A DNA stretch of 64,000 nt from Stenotrophomonas beteli (GTDB taxonomy: Bacteria > Pseudomonadota > Gammaproteobacteria > Xanthomonadales > Xanthomonadaceae), in contig NZ_LLXV01000029.1 of NCBI RefSeq assembly GCF_001431665.1, positions 19,393-83,392 of the forward strand, read 5' to 3'. Numbering within the stretch: the first letter of the stretch is position 1; each line of letters starts with the position of its first letter. A model generated the notes under the pieces. The model worked only from the letters and a program-made list of their open reading frames with translations. It ran no database searches and was not told the origin of the DNA. A program made the position numbers and the translations under genes. This document shows positions 9,151-19,381 of this stretch, one piece after another.

Positions 9151-10349
9151 CGAAGCCCCTCAATGGCCGCGACGAACCTGCGCGATGTCCCCGCGTATCC
9201 GTACTGCTCGCGCAAAGACTGGACGGCAGCGAGTCGGGGCAATTCGGCGATCGCAGCCATGGCCTCGGTTGACGCTATTGCCACTGCGGCCTTATCGCAT
9301 CGATCAAGTGCGTCAAGATCGGACGAGAAGAAGTCGGCTGCGTCCTGAAGCACTTCTTTGGCCCCACTCCAACGCGTGCTGATCACCCTTCCGCCGACAG
9401 CCATCGCCTCAACGGGTACATTGGCGAATCCCTCCCACAAGGAAGTGACAAGCACGAGATCGGCCTGGCGGAAGTACGGAAGGGGGTTGTCCACCGCTCC
9501 GAGGAACACCACTCGATCCGATACCCCACTCATTTCAGCACGCGCCTCCAGAGACTCTCTCAAGCTGCCGTCACCAATGAACACCAGTACGCCCTTGTAA
9601 CCCAGCTTCGCCATTCCGGCGAAAACAGCAATGGCGATGTGCTGCCCCTTCTGTTCATTCAATCGACCGCATGACACAACGTACGGCCCGGATATCGCCG
9701 AAACTGGCGGAGCAAGGGACTGCTCATCCAGCTGCGAAAAATCGTATCCATTGGGGATGTAAAGTGTCTTCTTCGGCGACACGTTGAAGAGAACCGGGGC
9801 GCGTTCGGCAGCAACTGGGGAATTGCAGTGATAGAGATCACTCCCGCGGTACATCCAACCACACAAACTCCGCACCAGGCGCTTTCGCCAGCCGGCAGCA
9901 AGATCCCGCGAAGGATCCTGTCGCTCGGAAACGACGAGCTTGAAGTCAAGCCCGAACTTCTTCGCCATCAACGCGACGATACTCGGACCGTACGACATCG
10001 AAACAACTGCATCGAAGCGTTCATTCCGCATCAGCCTGCGGAATCGAAGCACAGCCACCAGGATACCCATGGCGCGGCGAAGGTCATAATCCCACCGCGC
10101 ATTGGCCTGGAACTCCCGCACCAGCGGAAGGCCGAGGGAATAGTCCGCCTCTCCACCCTCTTCCGCAGGCTCATAGGACAGGATGCTCACATTGGAGACG
10201 CCGTCAGCCAGCATCTCCCTAAGGCGAAGGGTGGATGCCTTGATCCCACCCGCGTGGACATCCGTAGTGAAGATCAGGACGTTGAGGGACGAAACCGGGT
10301 TCTCCACGCAATCCGTCTGTTCGCCTACACGATCAGGATCGCTGCGCAT
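9147..10349 (-). CDS. Glycosyltransferase family 4 protein
   Basis: This 400-residue protein has a typical GT4 layout: an N-terminal LIFTTDVHAGGIKASTLRLRE segment, a linker around IPNGYDF, the donor site beginning YVVSCGRLNEQKGQHIAIAVF, and the acidic motif SLWEGFANVPVEAMAVGG (E-x7-E type). The open frame extends 441 bases further upstream, but that part overlaps the flippase gene in another frame and looks like noise. The ATG at 10349 has a good ribosome site (GAGGTGGAG, about 6 bases ahead) and lies 26 bases after the flippase stop. Cytoplasmic assembly of the repeat unit is the expected role. Confidence 0.88.
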   Translation of the reverse strand: MRSDPDRVGEQTDCVENPVSSLNVLIFTTDVHAGGIKASTLRLREMLADGVSNVSILSYEPAEEGGEADYSLGLPLVREFQANARWDYDLRRAMGILVAVLRFRRLMRNERFDAVVSMSYGPSIVALMAKKFGLDFKLVVSERQDPSRDLAAGWRKRLVRSLCGWMYRGSDLYHCNSPVAAERAPVLFNVSPKKTLYIPNGYDFSQLDEQSLAPPVSAISGPYVVSCGRLNEQKGQHIAIAVFAGMAKLGYKGVLVFIGDGSLRESLEARAEMSGVSDRVVFLGAVDNPLPYFRQADLVLVTSLWEGFANVPVEAMAVGGRVISTRWSGAKEVLQDAADFFSSDLDALDRCDKAAVAIASTEAMAAIAELPRLAAVQSLREQYGYAGTSRRFVAAIEGLR

Positions 10350-10375
10350 CTCATCTCCACCTCTTTCCTGCGAGC

Positions 10376-11800
10376 TCACGAATGGCCCAACCATTGCTTG
10401 GGCCCGCCTACACCAAGCGAGCGATAGCCACAAAGAATGACGAGCACGATCATCACCATTCCCAACATCTGGACAACAGGCCCTGCATACACAGCAAGGC
10501 AGTAGGACGCAGCCAGGGCAACGAAGGTGACCAGGAAGATCCTTGACAACTTGGCCCACGGAAGCTTCATTGACAGCTTGGAGGCCGCGAGCCAGGCAGC
10601 CAGAATGACACCCACGGTCAAGGCAAGCAGCAAGGCGATCAGGATGCTGACCAGACCGATGGATTGGGTCGCGTACAGACCAACGCATCCGAGCACGAAG
10701 AGGATCAGCGCCAATGCGCTGGTAGCTACCGAGTAGACCGTCTTGCCCCCGATGGCGAACAATGCATCGAGTCCATAGCTCTTCAAGCAAACAAGCACGA
10801 CTGAGATGACCGCGAGAAGCGACACCTTCGAGTAGGAATCAAGGAATGCAGGTGGCACGAAATACGTCACCATTACACGATTCGCATAGAGCAGAACAAC
10901 CATGGCGGCAGAGAAGAGCGCCACCACATTGACCAAGTGGCCGGCCATGTGACGCCTGCCTTCCACCGGATCAAGATTGACGCGACCAATTACCGGCTGG
11001 AGCAGCACCAGATTGATCGCCGTTCCGAGCGCCATCAGGATCTTCTGTGCAATATCCACTGCCAGCAAGGCGCCTGCCGACTCAGCTCCACCTGCGTAGT
11101 GCACCATCGCGTATCTCGCGGCGAGTGGCAGCGCAAACGAGATCATCCCTGCGGCAGCAGCGAACAATCCAAACTTCATCAGGAAGATCACGCTCGATCG
11201 CGCGGGCCACCGAAGTGAGCGCGGGCATGATCCGGCGAACAGCGAGGCAACCAGGAAGGAAATGATCAGGCCCGCAAGTGCGAACCTGCCATCAGAGAAC
11301 GTCGACGCCGCGGCAAGCGTAAGGATGAATGACAGGATGCTTCGCGCCATCCAGGTAATGGAGAAGCGAACATTGCGAAAGCTGGCCCTCAGGCTGGCCT
11401 GCTGACCATCGAATGCCCCTTGAGCACATGCGTAGAAGAGGATGAAGCCCGCAGTGAAGATTGCCCCCCCAGCATCGCCAGTTACCAGAAGCAGCACCGC
11501 CAGGACTACCGCCACACCCAGAACGCCCAGGTAAAGTGCGCCAAGGGCTTCAGGCAACTGCCGTGGATCGCGGGAGTCACTTGTGGAATAACGGACCACG
11601 CCAATCCGCAGCCATTCGAAAAGAACAGCAGCCGCAAGCTGACCCGACGCCCACATCATCGCAAAACGCGTGTACTCCTCCGGGACCAGCAGCCTCGGTA
11701 TCACGAACTGGATACCAAGACTCGCCAGGTTGGCGAGGACCAGCGAGACCAGCATCAACATCGATGTTCCGGCTCGCACCCTTCCAGCAGCTACCTGCAT
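10376..11800 (-). CDS. Polysaccharide flippase, Wzx-like
   Basis: The protein has 474 residues in twelve or more hydrophobic helices with conserved charged residues at helix ends. The N-terminal segment LVLANLASLGIQFVIPRLLVPEEYTRFAM is typical of MOP-superfamily oligosaccharide flippases. It would move undecaprenyl-linked repeat units to the periplasm for the Wzy protein. Its start codon overlaps the ugd stop by one base (TGATG), so translation is probably coupled to Ugd. Confidence 0.87.
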   Translation of the reverse strand: MQVAAGRVRAGTSMLMLVSLVLANLASLGIQFVIPRLLVPEEYTRFAMMWASGQLAAAVLFEWLRIGVVRYSTSDSRDPRQLPEALGALYLGVLGVAVVLAVLLLVTGDAGGAIFTAGFILFYACAQGAFDGQQASLRASFRNVRFSITWMARSILSFILTLAAASTFSDGRFALAGLIISFLVASLFAGSCPRSLRWPARSSVIFLMKFGLFAAAAGMISFALPLAARYAMVHYAGGAESAGALLAVDIAQKILMALGTAINLVLLQPVIGRVNLDPVEGRRHMAGHLVNVVALFSAAMVVLLYANRVMVTYFVPPAFLDSYSKVSLLAVISVVLVCLKSYGLDALFAIGGKTVYSVATSALALILFVLGCVGLYATQSIGLVSILIALLLALTVGVILAAWLAASKLSMKLPWAKLSRIFLVTFVALAASYCLAVYAGPVVQMLGMVMIVLVILCGYRSLGVGGPKQWLGHS

Positions 11801-12972
11801 CAGTCGACCCCGAACTGATCGCGACTGTATGTCTTGCCTGCCACATCGTCTAGATCAGGGTGGCGTCGATTGGCAATGATCACGTCAGCAGTGCGCTTGA
11901 ATTCACCCAGGTCCCGGCACACTCTGGACCGGAAAAACTCATCGGCGACGATGGTGGGCTCATAGACAATCACCTCAACGCCTTTAGCCTTGATTCGCTT
12001 CATAACGCCCTGGATGCTGGACGAACGGAAGTTGTCCGACCCGGCCTTCATCGCCAGACGGTAGATGCCCACCACCCTGGGATTGGAGCGAAGTACTTCC
12101 GCAGCAATGAAGTCCTTGCGGGTCGAGTTGGACGCCACGATGGCCTGGATGAGATTCTGTGGAACGTCGCGATAGTTCGCCAGCAACTGTCGCGTGTCCT
12201 TTGGCAAGCAGTAGCCTCCATAGCCACAGGAGGGATTGTTGTAGTGCTCTCCAATCCGGGGATCCAGGCACACACCATCAATGATCTGACGCGCATCCAA
12301 ACCATGGCAGGCCGCATAGGTATCCAGCTCATTGAAGTAGGACACGCGCATCGCCAGATATGTGTTCGCAAACAGCTTGATGGCCTCTGCCTCAGCTGCT
12401 CCGCAGAAGACAACGGGAACGTTGTCCGTCGCAGCCCCCTGCAAAAGAAGTGACGCAAACTCCGTGGCCTGCGCCGAACTCTCACCCACGATGATGCGGC
12501 TGGGGTAGAGGTTGTCGTGCAGGGCGCGACCCTCGCGAAGAAACTCCGGCGAGAAGATGATCTTCACGCCTGCATGCTCAGCACGGACACGATCGGTAAA
12601 CCCCACGGGTACGGTGGACTTTACGATCAGCGTCGCGGACGGATTGATCTCCAGCACATCACGGATGACTTCCTCGACCGAGCTCGTGTCGAAGAAGTTC
12701 GTATCCGGATCGTAGTCCGTCGGCGTTGCAATAATGACGAGCCTGGCGCCGGCATAAGCCGATTCCTTATCCACGGTCGCGCGGAGATCCAAGGTCCCTC
12801 GGTCCAGAAAGCCCTGGATATCAACGTCTTCGATGGGCGAACGGCGCTTGTTGATCGCCTCCACCTTTGCCGCGTCCACATCCAGTGCGACGACAGAATT
12901 GTGCTGAGCAAGAAGCACAGCATTGGCCAGGCCGACGTACCCCATCCCTGCAACCGCGATCTTCATATCCAA
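11800..12972 (-). CDS. ugd: UDP-glucose 6-dehydrogenase
   Basis: This 390-residue enzyme has the NAD-binding motif GMGYVGL (residues 9-15), the STVPVGFTD segment, SPEFLREG (141-148) and the catalytic-Cys motif [10 protein letters not shown] with Cys255. It converts UDP-glucose to UDP-glucuronate in two NAD-dependent steps, so the polymer made by this operon probably contains glucuronic acid or a derivative. Length agrees with the short bacterial Ugd class. An in-frame ATG two codons later (12966) is an equally possible start. It lies 135 bases behind wzc, separated by a perfect inverted repeat. Confidence 0.93.
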   Translation of the reverse strand: MDMKIAVAGMGYVGLANAVLLAQHNSVVALDVDAAKVEAINKRRSPIEDVDIQGFLDRGTLDLRATVDKESAYAGARLVIIATPTDYDPDTNFFDTSSVEEVIRDVLEINPSATLIVKSTVPVGFTDRVRAEHAGVKIIFSPEFLREGRALHDNLYPSRIIVGESSAQATEFASLLLQGAATDNVPVVFCGAAEAEAIKLFANTYLAMRVSYFNELDTYAACHGLDARQIIDGVCLDPRIGEHYNNPSCGYGGYCLPKDTRQLLANYRDVPQNLIQAIVASNSTRKDFIAAEVLRSNPRVVGIYRLAMKAGSDNFRSSSIQGVMKRIKAKGVEVIVYEPTIVADEFFRSRVCRDLGEFKRTADVIIANRRHPDLDDVAGKTYSRDQFGVD

Positions 12973-13065
12973 TGCTCCCTACTCCACCCAAGCACCGCTC
13001 AAGCTCAGCGCGCAGGCAGCATTCATTCCCTTATCGAAACAACAGCACCTCGTCATGAACGACTA

Positions 13066-13088
13066 CGGAGCCGAACATCACGGCTCCG
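13066..13088 (-). promoter_or_regulatory. Intra-operon hairpin between wzc and ugd
   Basis: CGGAGCCG and CGGCTCCG form a perfect 8-bp stem with a 7-base loop, 19 bases after the wzc stop codon. No T-run follows on the transcribed strand, so it is more likely an mRNA stability or processing element, or a weak pause site, than an intrinsic terminator. Confidence 0.55.
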
Positions 13089-13107
13089 CATCCATCTTCA
13101 GCCGAAG

Positions 13108-15318
13108 TCAGGTTGAAGACTTGTACTCGTAGTAGCCATAGCTGTAATAGCCCGTAGCACGACGCTGCACAGCGTTGAAGATCGCCCCCTTGATTCGAAC
13201 GTTGTTTTGCTCAAAACGATGCTTGGCTAGCGCCAACTCCTTCGCCTGATTTAGTCCAAATCTCGCCACCATCAGACACGTGCCGGCGTGATGCGCAATG
13301 ATTGCCGCGTCGGTCACAGCAAGAATCGGCGGCGTATCGACAATTACCAGATCGTACTGCGGCGACAGTGCCTCAAGAAGCTGCGTGAAGTTGGCGTGCA
13401 TCAACAACTCGGACGGGTTCGGCGGAACTTCACCACGGGTAATGAAACTAAGGCTGTCGATGCCCGGCAGCGTCCGCACGACCTGCGCCAGATCTGCCTT
13501 GCCCACCAGAAGATCAGAGAGGCCAGGCGACTGCACTGCACCCAACGCCTTATGCAGGGTGCCCTTTCGCATGTCTGCGTCGATGATGAGGACGCGCTGA
13601 CCCGCCTGCGCGATCACTGCGGCGAGATTGGAGGAGACGAACGTCTTGCCTGCGTTCGGGCTGGCGCCCGAGATCAGGACAATGTTGTTCTTTGCCTCCA
13701 GGCGGGCGAAGTGCAGGCTGGTTCGCAGGCTACGCACGGCTTCGATCGCAAGATCCGCAGGATCCTTGATGGCCAGCAGGTGAAGCTTGCCATCGGCGCG
13801 GAACTTGCCCCGCACCGAGTCGCTCTGCTGCTGCGCACTTACCGGGATCGACGCGTAGACGGGCAATCCCAGCTCCTCGATCTGCGCCGGATCCTCGACG
13901 CCTCGGTTGAGCATCTGCCTCATGAGTACAAAGGCAATCGATAGGAAGCCACCGAGCAGGGTGCCAACAAGAACAACCAGTGCCTTTCTGGGCTTCACCG
14001 GTGTTGATGCATCCACCTCGGCCGCATCGACGATGCGCACATTGCCCACCGTGCCAGCGCGCGCGACATCCAGCTGCTGCGCCTGATTCAGCATGCCGGT
14101 ATACATTTCATTGCTGACCTGAAGGTCGCGCGTCAGCCGCAGCAGCTCCTGCTGCGCTTCAGGCAACTGCTTCACCTGCCCCTGGAATCCGCTCTTCCGG
14201 CCCTCCAGCTCTCCAATCTGCCGCATCAGCGCCTGGTACGCCGGATGATCGCGCGTGAACTTGCGATCCATCTCCGCCTGCTGCAGGCGCAGCTGCTGGA
14301 TGCTGGTTTCCACAGCAACCTCCTGATCCAGCAGTCCCTTGGTCTGCAGGCTCAGATCCACGGAGTTGGCGCGCGTCTGGTAGGCACTCAGCGCCTTCTG
14401 CGCGGCGTCCACCTGATTGCGCACGTTGGGCAACTGCTCCTTCACGAAGGTCAGCTGGGCAGAGGCCTCGGCCGAGTTTCGTTCCACGTTCTGCCGCACA
14501 TAGGCCTGGGCGACCTGCTGCAGGAAACGCTGTGCAAGATCAGGATCCGCATTCTCATAGGCCAGCGTCAGGATACCTGACTCCTTGCCCGACTCACTTA
14601 CAGCAACCTTCTTCTGCAGCTCTCCCACCACCGTGAGGTGGCGCTGGCGGGTCACTTCAAAGCGCATGCCCGGATGCGCGCGCATCTCCGCAACCTGCGC
14701 GGTCACCCCCTTGCCGCTGGCGACCTCTCCGACCTTCCCCTTCAACAGAAGATTGTCGTCTTCGTCGAACAGTTCATAGCTGCTGTTCTCGCCGACAACC
14801 AGAGTCATCGGTCGCGCCAACAGCGCGCGCGGCACATCCAGCTGGAAGATCTCCAGCGTCTCGCCGCCCCAGCCGAAACGGCTCATGCCAAAGCGCACAT
14901 CAGCCAGAGCGTCCGGATCTGCACGCTCTGCCTTGCGCGCAAAGTAGCCCCCCAGGAGCGGGAAGCGGTTGGGCTCGATGGTGATATCCAGCTTCAGCGC
15001 ATCGACTGCGCTGCCGACCACCGAACGAGAAGTGATGAGCGCGATTTCGGTTGTCGCCTCCGCCGTGCCCCCTCCGATGCCGAGCGACTGACTGATATCA
15101 GAGAGCCCTGGCAGACTCGGCACCTTGGATTCAACCTGCACGATCGCATCGGCACGATAGATGGGCGTCGCCAACAAGGCATAGGCAACCGCGATGACGA
15201 AGAACGTCCCCGTAATTCCGGCAATCCACCATCTGTGGTCAACCAGCGTGCCGAGCAACTGCCGCAGGTCGATTTCATCGGCATCATCCTGCGCCGGACT
15301 GCGAGTATCGGTGGTCAT
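13108..15318 (-). CDS. wzc: Polysaccharide co-polymerase and BY-kinase (Wzc/Etk)
   Basis: This 736-residue protein has an N-terminal Wzz-type chain-length domain with a first membrane helix (about residues 30-50), a long periplasmic coiled-coil region (about 270-400), and a second helix near 445-465. The cytoplasmic tyrosine-kinase domain has Walker A GASPNAGKT (about 550), Walker A' IIDADMRKG (about 580) and VIVDTPP (about 660). The last residues hold a cluster of six Tyr (YYSYGYYEY), the autophosphorylation tail. Wzc cycles between phosphorylated and dephosphorylated states to control polymer length together with Wza and the phosphatase Wzb, both encoded in this locus. Confidence 0.95.
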   Translation of the reverse strand: MTTDTRSPAQDDADEIDLRQLLGTLVDHRWWIAGITGTFFVIAVAYALLATPIYRADAIVQVESKVPSLPGLSDISQSLGIGGGTAEATTEIALITSRSVVGSAVDALKLDITIEPNRFPLLGGYFARKAERADPDALADVRFGMSRFGWGGETLEIFQLDVPRALLARPMTLVVGENSSYELFDEDDNLLLKGKVGEVASGKGVTAQVAEMRAHPGMRFEVTRQRHLTVVGELQKKVAVSESGKESGILTLAYENADPDLAQRFLQQVAQAYVRQNVERNSAEASAQLTFVKEQLPNVRNQVDAAQKALSAYQTRANSVDLSLQTKGLLDQEVAVETSIQQLRLQQAEMDRKFTRDHPAYQALMRQIGELEGRKSGFQGQVKQLPEAQQELLRLTRDLQVSNEMYTGMLNQAQQLDVARAGTVGNVRIVDAAEVDASTPVKPRKALVVLVGTLLGGFLSIAFVLMRQMLNRGVEDPAQIEELGLPVYASIPVSAQQQSDSVRGKFRADGKLHLLAIKDPADLAIEAVRSLRTSLHFARLEAKNNIVLISGASPNAGKTFVSSNLAAVIAQAGQRVLIIDADMRKGTLHKALGAVQSPGLSDLLVGKADLAQVVRTLPGIDSLSFITRGEVPPNPSELLMHANFTQLLEALSPQYDLVIVDTPPILAVTDAAIIAHHAGTCLMVARFGLNQAKELALAKHRFEQNNVRIKGAIFNAVQRRATGYYSYGYYEYKSST

Positions 15319-15371
15319 CAGTAAGAACTCTTCAATTGGATGTAGGTGCGGTCAGGGATGAGAGGTCAGCA

Positions 15372-15806
15372 CTACAGATGACGCGCCCAACTCTCCACGC
15401 CTTCAGCCATCAGCGTGTAGACATGCTCGAACGCGGGACGCTGCTGGCGGTACGGATCGGGGATCTCCCGATCCTGCTGCCACTTGCCCAGCAGGAAGGT
15501 CTTGCCCGACGCCTGCGGCGCAATCTCGGCGATGCGGCGTACGTGCTTGCGCTCCATGGTCAGCACCAGATCGGCGGCGCCGAGGATGGCGTCATCGATC
15601 TGGCGGGCGCGGTGGGCCAACCCATCCATGCCCCGCTCCGCCAGCAGCTCCTGCGCGGTGGCATCGATACCGTGCCCCACCAGCGCGCCCAGGCCCGCCG
15701 AAGACACCTGGATGCCCCTGCCGGCCACGGCCTGCCTGAGCATGACTTCAGCCGAAGGGCTGCGGCAGATGTTGCCTACACATACAAAAAGAACGTTCTT
15801 GAACAC
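15372..15806 (-). CDS. wzb: Low-molecular-weight protein tyrosine phosphatase (Wzb/Etp)
   Basis: The N-terminus FKNVLFVCVGNICRSPSAE carries the C-x5-R-S phosphatase loop of the family. The distal acidic motif is IPDPYRQ, whose Asp is the general acid. The frame is open 51 bases further to an ATG at 15857, but family members begin two or three residues before the first beta-strand, which supports the GTG at 15806 (144 residues). It dephosphorylates the Tyr tail of Wzc, encoded 53 bases downstream. Confidence 0.9.
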   Translation of the reverse strand: MFKNVLFVCVGNICRSPSAEVMLRQAVAGRGIQVSSAGLGALVGHGIDATAQELLAERGMDGLAHRARQIDDAILGAADLVLTMERKHVRRIAEIAPQASGKTFLLGKWQQDREIPDPYRQQRPAFEHVYTLMAEGVESWARHL

Positions 15807-15960
15807 TGACCTGGATCCTGTGGCATTCCTTGCGGCGCGCGCGACCAGAACAAGCATCGGGCCGGCGGCAGCCGCACAGGATACCTTACAAGCGCATTAC
15901 AGGCGATGAAATCGCCAACAGATTCATGGAATTACGTCGCAGTTCCGCACATCGGCCAGC

Positions 15961-17418
15961 TCAATACGCCGACTTCTGGCCCAGCACCTTCAGCACGGTC
16001 AGCGCGATGATCCGCACGTCCAGCGTCGGGCTCCAGCGTCGGATGTAGTCGATGTCGTACTGCACGCGCTTCTTCATCGAGCGCAGCTCGGGGGTCTCGC
16101 CACGCAGCCCGTGCACCTGCGCCCAGCCGGTGATGCCCGGCTTGACGTAGTGGCGATGCATGTAGCGCTCGATCACCCGCTCGTAGTGGTTGTTGTGCTG
16201 GATCGCGTGCGGCCGCGGCCCCACCACCGACATGTTGCCGCCCAGCACATTGAAGAACTGCGGCAGCTCATCCAGGCTGCTGCGGCGCAGGAACGCACCG
16301 AACCGGGTAACCCGCGGATCGCCGCGCGTGGCCTGGGTCAACTGCCCCACGCCCTCTTCATGCACGCGCATGGAGCGGAACTTGAGCATCCAGAATTCCT
16401 TGCCACCCAACCCATGACGCCGCTGCCGGAACAACACCGGGCCCGGCGAACTGAGCTTCACCCCCAGTGCCAGCACCACGAACAGCGGCGACAACAGAAC
16501 CACGGCGACGCCGGCCACCAGGATGTCCTCGACGCGCTTGAACAACCGGAAGCGATGGTCGGCCAGGCCCTGGCGAACGCCGATCATCGGCACATCGCCC
16601 ACCTGATGCACCCCCGGATTCAACGCCCCCAGACCGGTGGTATCGGGGATCAGGCGCACAGGCACGGGAAAGCGCTCGATCTGCTTGAGCATGTCCTTGA
16701 TCGGCCCGGTGTCGCCCATCGGCATCGATACCCAGACCTGGTCGAACTCACCCCGGTGCAGATCCATGTACTGCGGAACGTCACCCAGGGCGCCCAAGCG
16801 ACGCGGCGCGTCACCGCCCCGGCGGGTGGCGATGTCGCCGGCACTGGCAAAATAGCCGACCACTTCCTTGCCCAGCTCGGGCTTGCCGCGCAGCAGGCGG
16901 TGCAGCCTGAGGGCCGGCGCCCGCAGGCCCACCAGCAACACGCGCTCCCGATCCAGGCCACGCGAACGCAGCCGGTGCAACTGCACCCGCAACAGCACGC
17001 GCACGGTCGCCATCGAGGCCAGCCCGGTGAAATACCAGCTCACCAGCCATTGCACCGGCACCGAGTCACCCAGGCCGACCAGCACCGCGTACAGCGAGAA
17101 CAGGGCGAACGTGCTGGACCAGGCCAGCAGGAGCAACCACAGGTCGGCGAGCAGACCGCGCATGCGCCAGTTGCGATAGACCGGAGCAATGGAGAAGCAG
17201 ACGATGGCGCTGAGAATCACCGCGCCGAACACGATGCGCTGCGAGGGATTGGGCGCCCCAGTGGCGTAGCACAGCAGGTGCGAGAGCACCGCCATGCCCG
17301 GCAGCAGCAACAGATCACCCAGGCGCAGCCCCAGTTCCAGGGCCGCCCGGGCCTCGACCCGGCGGCGACCCGCCCGGGCCCGCTCTGCGGGAAGGTCTTC
17401 TACGGATCCATGTAGCAA
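15961..17418 (-). CDS. Undecaprenyl-phosphate sugar phosphotransferase (WcaJ/GumD-like)
   Basis: This 485-residue protein has four or five N-terminal membrane helices, a CoA-binding-like central domain and the C-terminal bacterial sugar transferase domain. Conserved segments include KFRSMRVHEEG, RRSSLDELPQFFNVLGGNMSVVGPRPH and YVKPGITGWAQVHGLRGET. It begins repeat-unit synthesis by moving a hexose-1-phosphate, usually glucose, onto undecaprenyl phosphate. The only possible start in the open frame is TTG at 17418, preceded by GGAGAAG at suitable spacing. It heads the - operon; the leader upstream contains a strong hairpin. Close relatives include the xanthan GumD group of xanthomonads. Confidence 0.92.
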   Translation of the reverse strand: MLHGSVEDLPAERARAGRRRVEARAALELGLRLGDLLLLPGMAVLSHLLCYATGAPNPSQRIVFGAVILSAIVCFSIAPVYRNWRMRGLLADLWLLLLAWSSTFALFSLYAVLVGLGDSVPVQWLVSWYFTGLASMATVRVLLRVQLHRLRSRGLDRERVLLVGLRAPALRLHRLLRGKPELGKEVVGYFASAGDIATRRGGDAPRRLGALGDVPQYMDLHRGEFDQVWVSMPMGDTGPIKDMLKQIERFPVPVRLIPDTTGLGALNPGVHQVGDVPMIGVRQGLADHRFRLFKRVEDILVAGVAVVLLSPLFVVLALGVKLSSPGPVLFRQRRHGLGGKEFWMLKFRSMRVHEEGVGQLTQATRGDPRVTRFGAFLRRSSLDELPQFFNVLGGNMSVVGPRPHAIQHNNHYERVIERYMHRHYVKPGITGWAQVHGLRGETPELRSMKKRVQYDIDYIRRWSPTLDVRIIALTVLKVLGQKSAY

Positions 17419-17848
17419 AGCACTTCTCCATGTCTACCCGACCCGACAGCGAGCGGCTCGCTGTCGCGCGCGGGACTCCCCAGCCCGCACGGAGATGTCG
17501 AGGTTGTGTCAATTAAATGTGCGAGGATTGTGAATGATGTCACGCGCAAAAGATAGGAACCCGGTCACTCAATGGCGACCACTTTCCGCCTCGCACAGGC
17601 CTAAGTAATTAGAACCATTACTATTTTTGTTTGTTTCGGAGGGTGTCGACATGCGTCACCTTGCGTCACAAACCGTCAACTCATCTTCACATGACGCCAA
17701 CCGCTTGACGCCCCGGGCCGCCGCCCCCTGCCCTGCACCGCACCAAAGCCCCACCACCACCCTCTGCTACCATCGGCGGTTCTGTTCATCGCGTCCCCCA
17801 CCTGCCCGCGATGGCGCCAAAACAACGTAACGAAACACAGGAGTCTGC
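17419..17848. promoter_or_regulatory. Divergent intergenic region with leader hairpin (17444-17466)
   Basis: This 430-base region separates the polysaccharide operon (-) from the aldehyde dehydrogenase gene (+) and must hold both promoters. CGACAGCGAG (17444-17453) and CTCGCTGTCG (17457-17466) form a perfect 10-bp stem with a 3-base loop in the 5' leader of the wcaJ-like gene. A relatively AT-rich block around 17600-17640 is the best place for -10/-35 elements, but no convincing sigma-70 pair was identified. No gene was recognised here. Confidence 0.6.
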
Positions 17849-19381
17849 ATGTCTTCCGAGCTGCTCAAGTCCCTTGGCCTGGACGCGATCAACGCTGGCA
17901 CGTACCTGGGCAACGGGGAGTGGTCGAGCGCGACCAGCGGTGAGCTGATCACCCCGGTCAACCCGACCACCGGCGAGCCGATCGCGCAGGTCCGCGCGAC
18001 CACCGAGGCCGAGTACGAGACCGTCGTCGCCCGCGCCCAGGAAGCCTTCAAGATCTGGCGTACCACGCCAGCCCCGCGCCGCGGCGAAGCCGTGCGCCTG
18101 TGCGGCGAAGCGCTGCGCAGGCACAAGGACGCCCTGGGTTCGCTGGTTGCCCTGGAAATGGGCAAGAGCAAGCCGGAAGGCGATGGCGAAGTGCAGGAGA
18201 TGATCGACATCGCCGATTTCGCCGTGGGCCAGAGCCGCATGCTGTACGGCTACACCATGCATTCCGAGCGCCCCGGCCACCGCATGTACGAGCAGTACCA
18301 CCCGTTGGGCCTGGTCGGCATCATCTCGGCCTTCAACTTCCCGGTCGCGGTGTGGAGCTGGAACTCGTTCCTGGCCGCCATCTGTGGCGACGTCTGCATC
18401 TGGAAGCCGTCCAACAAGACCCCGCTGACCGCCATCGCCTCGCTGAAGATCTGCAACGACGCCCTGCGCGAAGCCGGCTTCCCGGACATCTTCTTCCTGA
18501 TCAACGATGCCGGCACCGCGCTGTCGGAAAAGATGGTCGATGACCGCCGCGTACCGCTGATCAGCTTCACCGGCTCGACCCAGGTCGGTCGCACCGTCAA
18601 CGAGAAGGTGGCACGCCGCCTGGGCCGCTGCCTGCTGGAGCTCGGCGGCAACAACGCCATCATCCTGGACGAAACCGCCGACCTGAAGCTGGCCGTGCCG
18701 GGCATCGTGTTCGGTGCGGTCGGCACCGCCGGCCAACGCTGCACCACCACCCGCCGCCTGATCGTGCACCGCTCGATCTACGCCGATGTGCTGGCTACGC
18801 TGGTCAAGGCCTACAAGCAGGTGGAAGGCAAGATCGGCGACCCGACCGATGCCGCCAACCTGATGGGCCCGCTGAACAGCGAAGGCGCCGTGCAGCAGTT
18901 CCTCGATGCGATCGCCCAGGCCAAGGCCGCCGGCGGCACCATCGAAACCGGCGGTACCCGCATCGACCGCGCTGGCAACTTCGTGCTGCCGGCCATCGTC
19001 TCCGGCCTGAAGAACAGCGACGCGGTGGTCCAGCACGAGACTTTCGCACCGATCCTGTACGTGATGCCGTACGACACCCTCGACGAAGCCATCGACATGC
19101 AGAACGGCGTGCCGCAGGGCCTGTCGTCCTCGATCTTCACCCAGAACCTGAAGACGGCCGAGAAGTTCCTGTCGGCGGCCGGCAGCGACTGTGGCATCGC
19201 CAACATCAACATCGGCACGTCCGGTGCGGAGATCGGCGGCGCCTTCGGTGGCGAGAAGGACACCGGCGGTGGCCGCGAGTCCGGTTCGGACGCCTGGAAG
19301 GTCTACATGCGCCGCCAGACCAACACCATCAACTATTCGGATTCGCTGCCGCTGGCGCAGGGCATCAAGTTCGACCTGTGA
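17849..19381 (+). CDS. amaB: ALDH7-type aldehyde dehydrogenase, AmaB-like
   Basis: This 510-residue NAD-dependent aldehyde dehydrogenase has the general base Glu264 in LLELGGNNA and the catalytic Cys298 in GQRCTTTRR. The segment [16 protein letters not shown] lines the cofactor site. LELGGNNA and the TTTRR tail of the Cys motif are typical of the ALDH7 (alpha-aminoadipic semialdehyde or piperideine-6-carboxylate dehydrogenase) family. In Pseudomonas and relatives the enzyme oxidises 2-aminoadipate semialdehyde during lysine catabolism. An SDR gene follows with one-base stop/start overlap. The subfamily is assigned from motifs and could be confirmed only by alignment. Confidence 0.85.
   Translation: MSSELLKSLGLDAINAGTYLGNGEWSSATSGELITPVNPTTGEPIAQVRATTEAEYETVVARAQEAFKIWRTTPAPRRGEAVRLCGEALRRHKDALGSLVALEMGKSKPEGDGEVQEMIDIADFAVGQSRMLYGYTMHSERPGHRMYEQYHPLGLVGIISAFNFPVAVWSWNSFLAAICGDVCIWKPSNKTPLTAIASLKICNDALREAGFPDIFFLINDAGTALSEKMVDDRRVPLISFTGSTQVGRTVNEKVARRLGRCLLELGGNNAIILDETADLKLAVPGIVFGAVGTAGQRCTTTRRLIVHRSIYADVLATLVKAYKQVEGKIGDPTDAANLMGPLNSEGAVQQFLDAIAQAKAAGGTIETGGTRIDRAGNFVLPAIVSGLKNSDAVVQHETFAPILYVMPYDTLDEAIDMQNGVPQGLSSSIFTQNLKTAEKFLSAAGSDCGIANINIGTSGAEIGGAFGGEKDTGGGRESGSDAWKVYMRRQTNTINYSDSLPLAQGIKFDL

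Noticed and set aside
10350..10790. N-terminal extension of the glycosyltransferase frame (147 codons)
   Set aside because: Overlaps the flippase gene in another frame, Cys/Arg-rich, and ATG 10349 has a good ribosome site.
13066..13088. Terminator between wzc and ugd
   Set aside because: The stem is perfect but no T-run follows on the transcribed strand and the genes belong to one operon.
16111..17415. 434-codon + frame opposite the WcaJ-like gene
   Set aside because: His/Gln/Arg-rich low-complexity translation typical of an antisense shadow of a membrane-protein gene.
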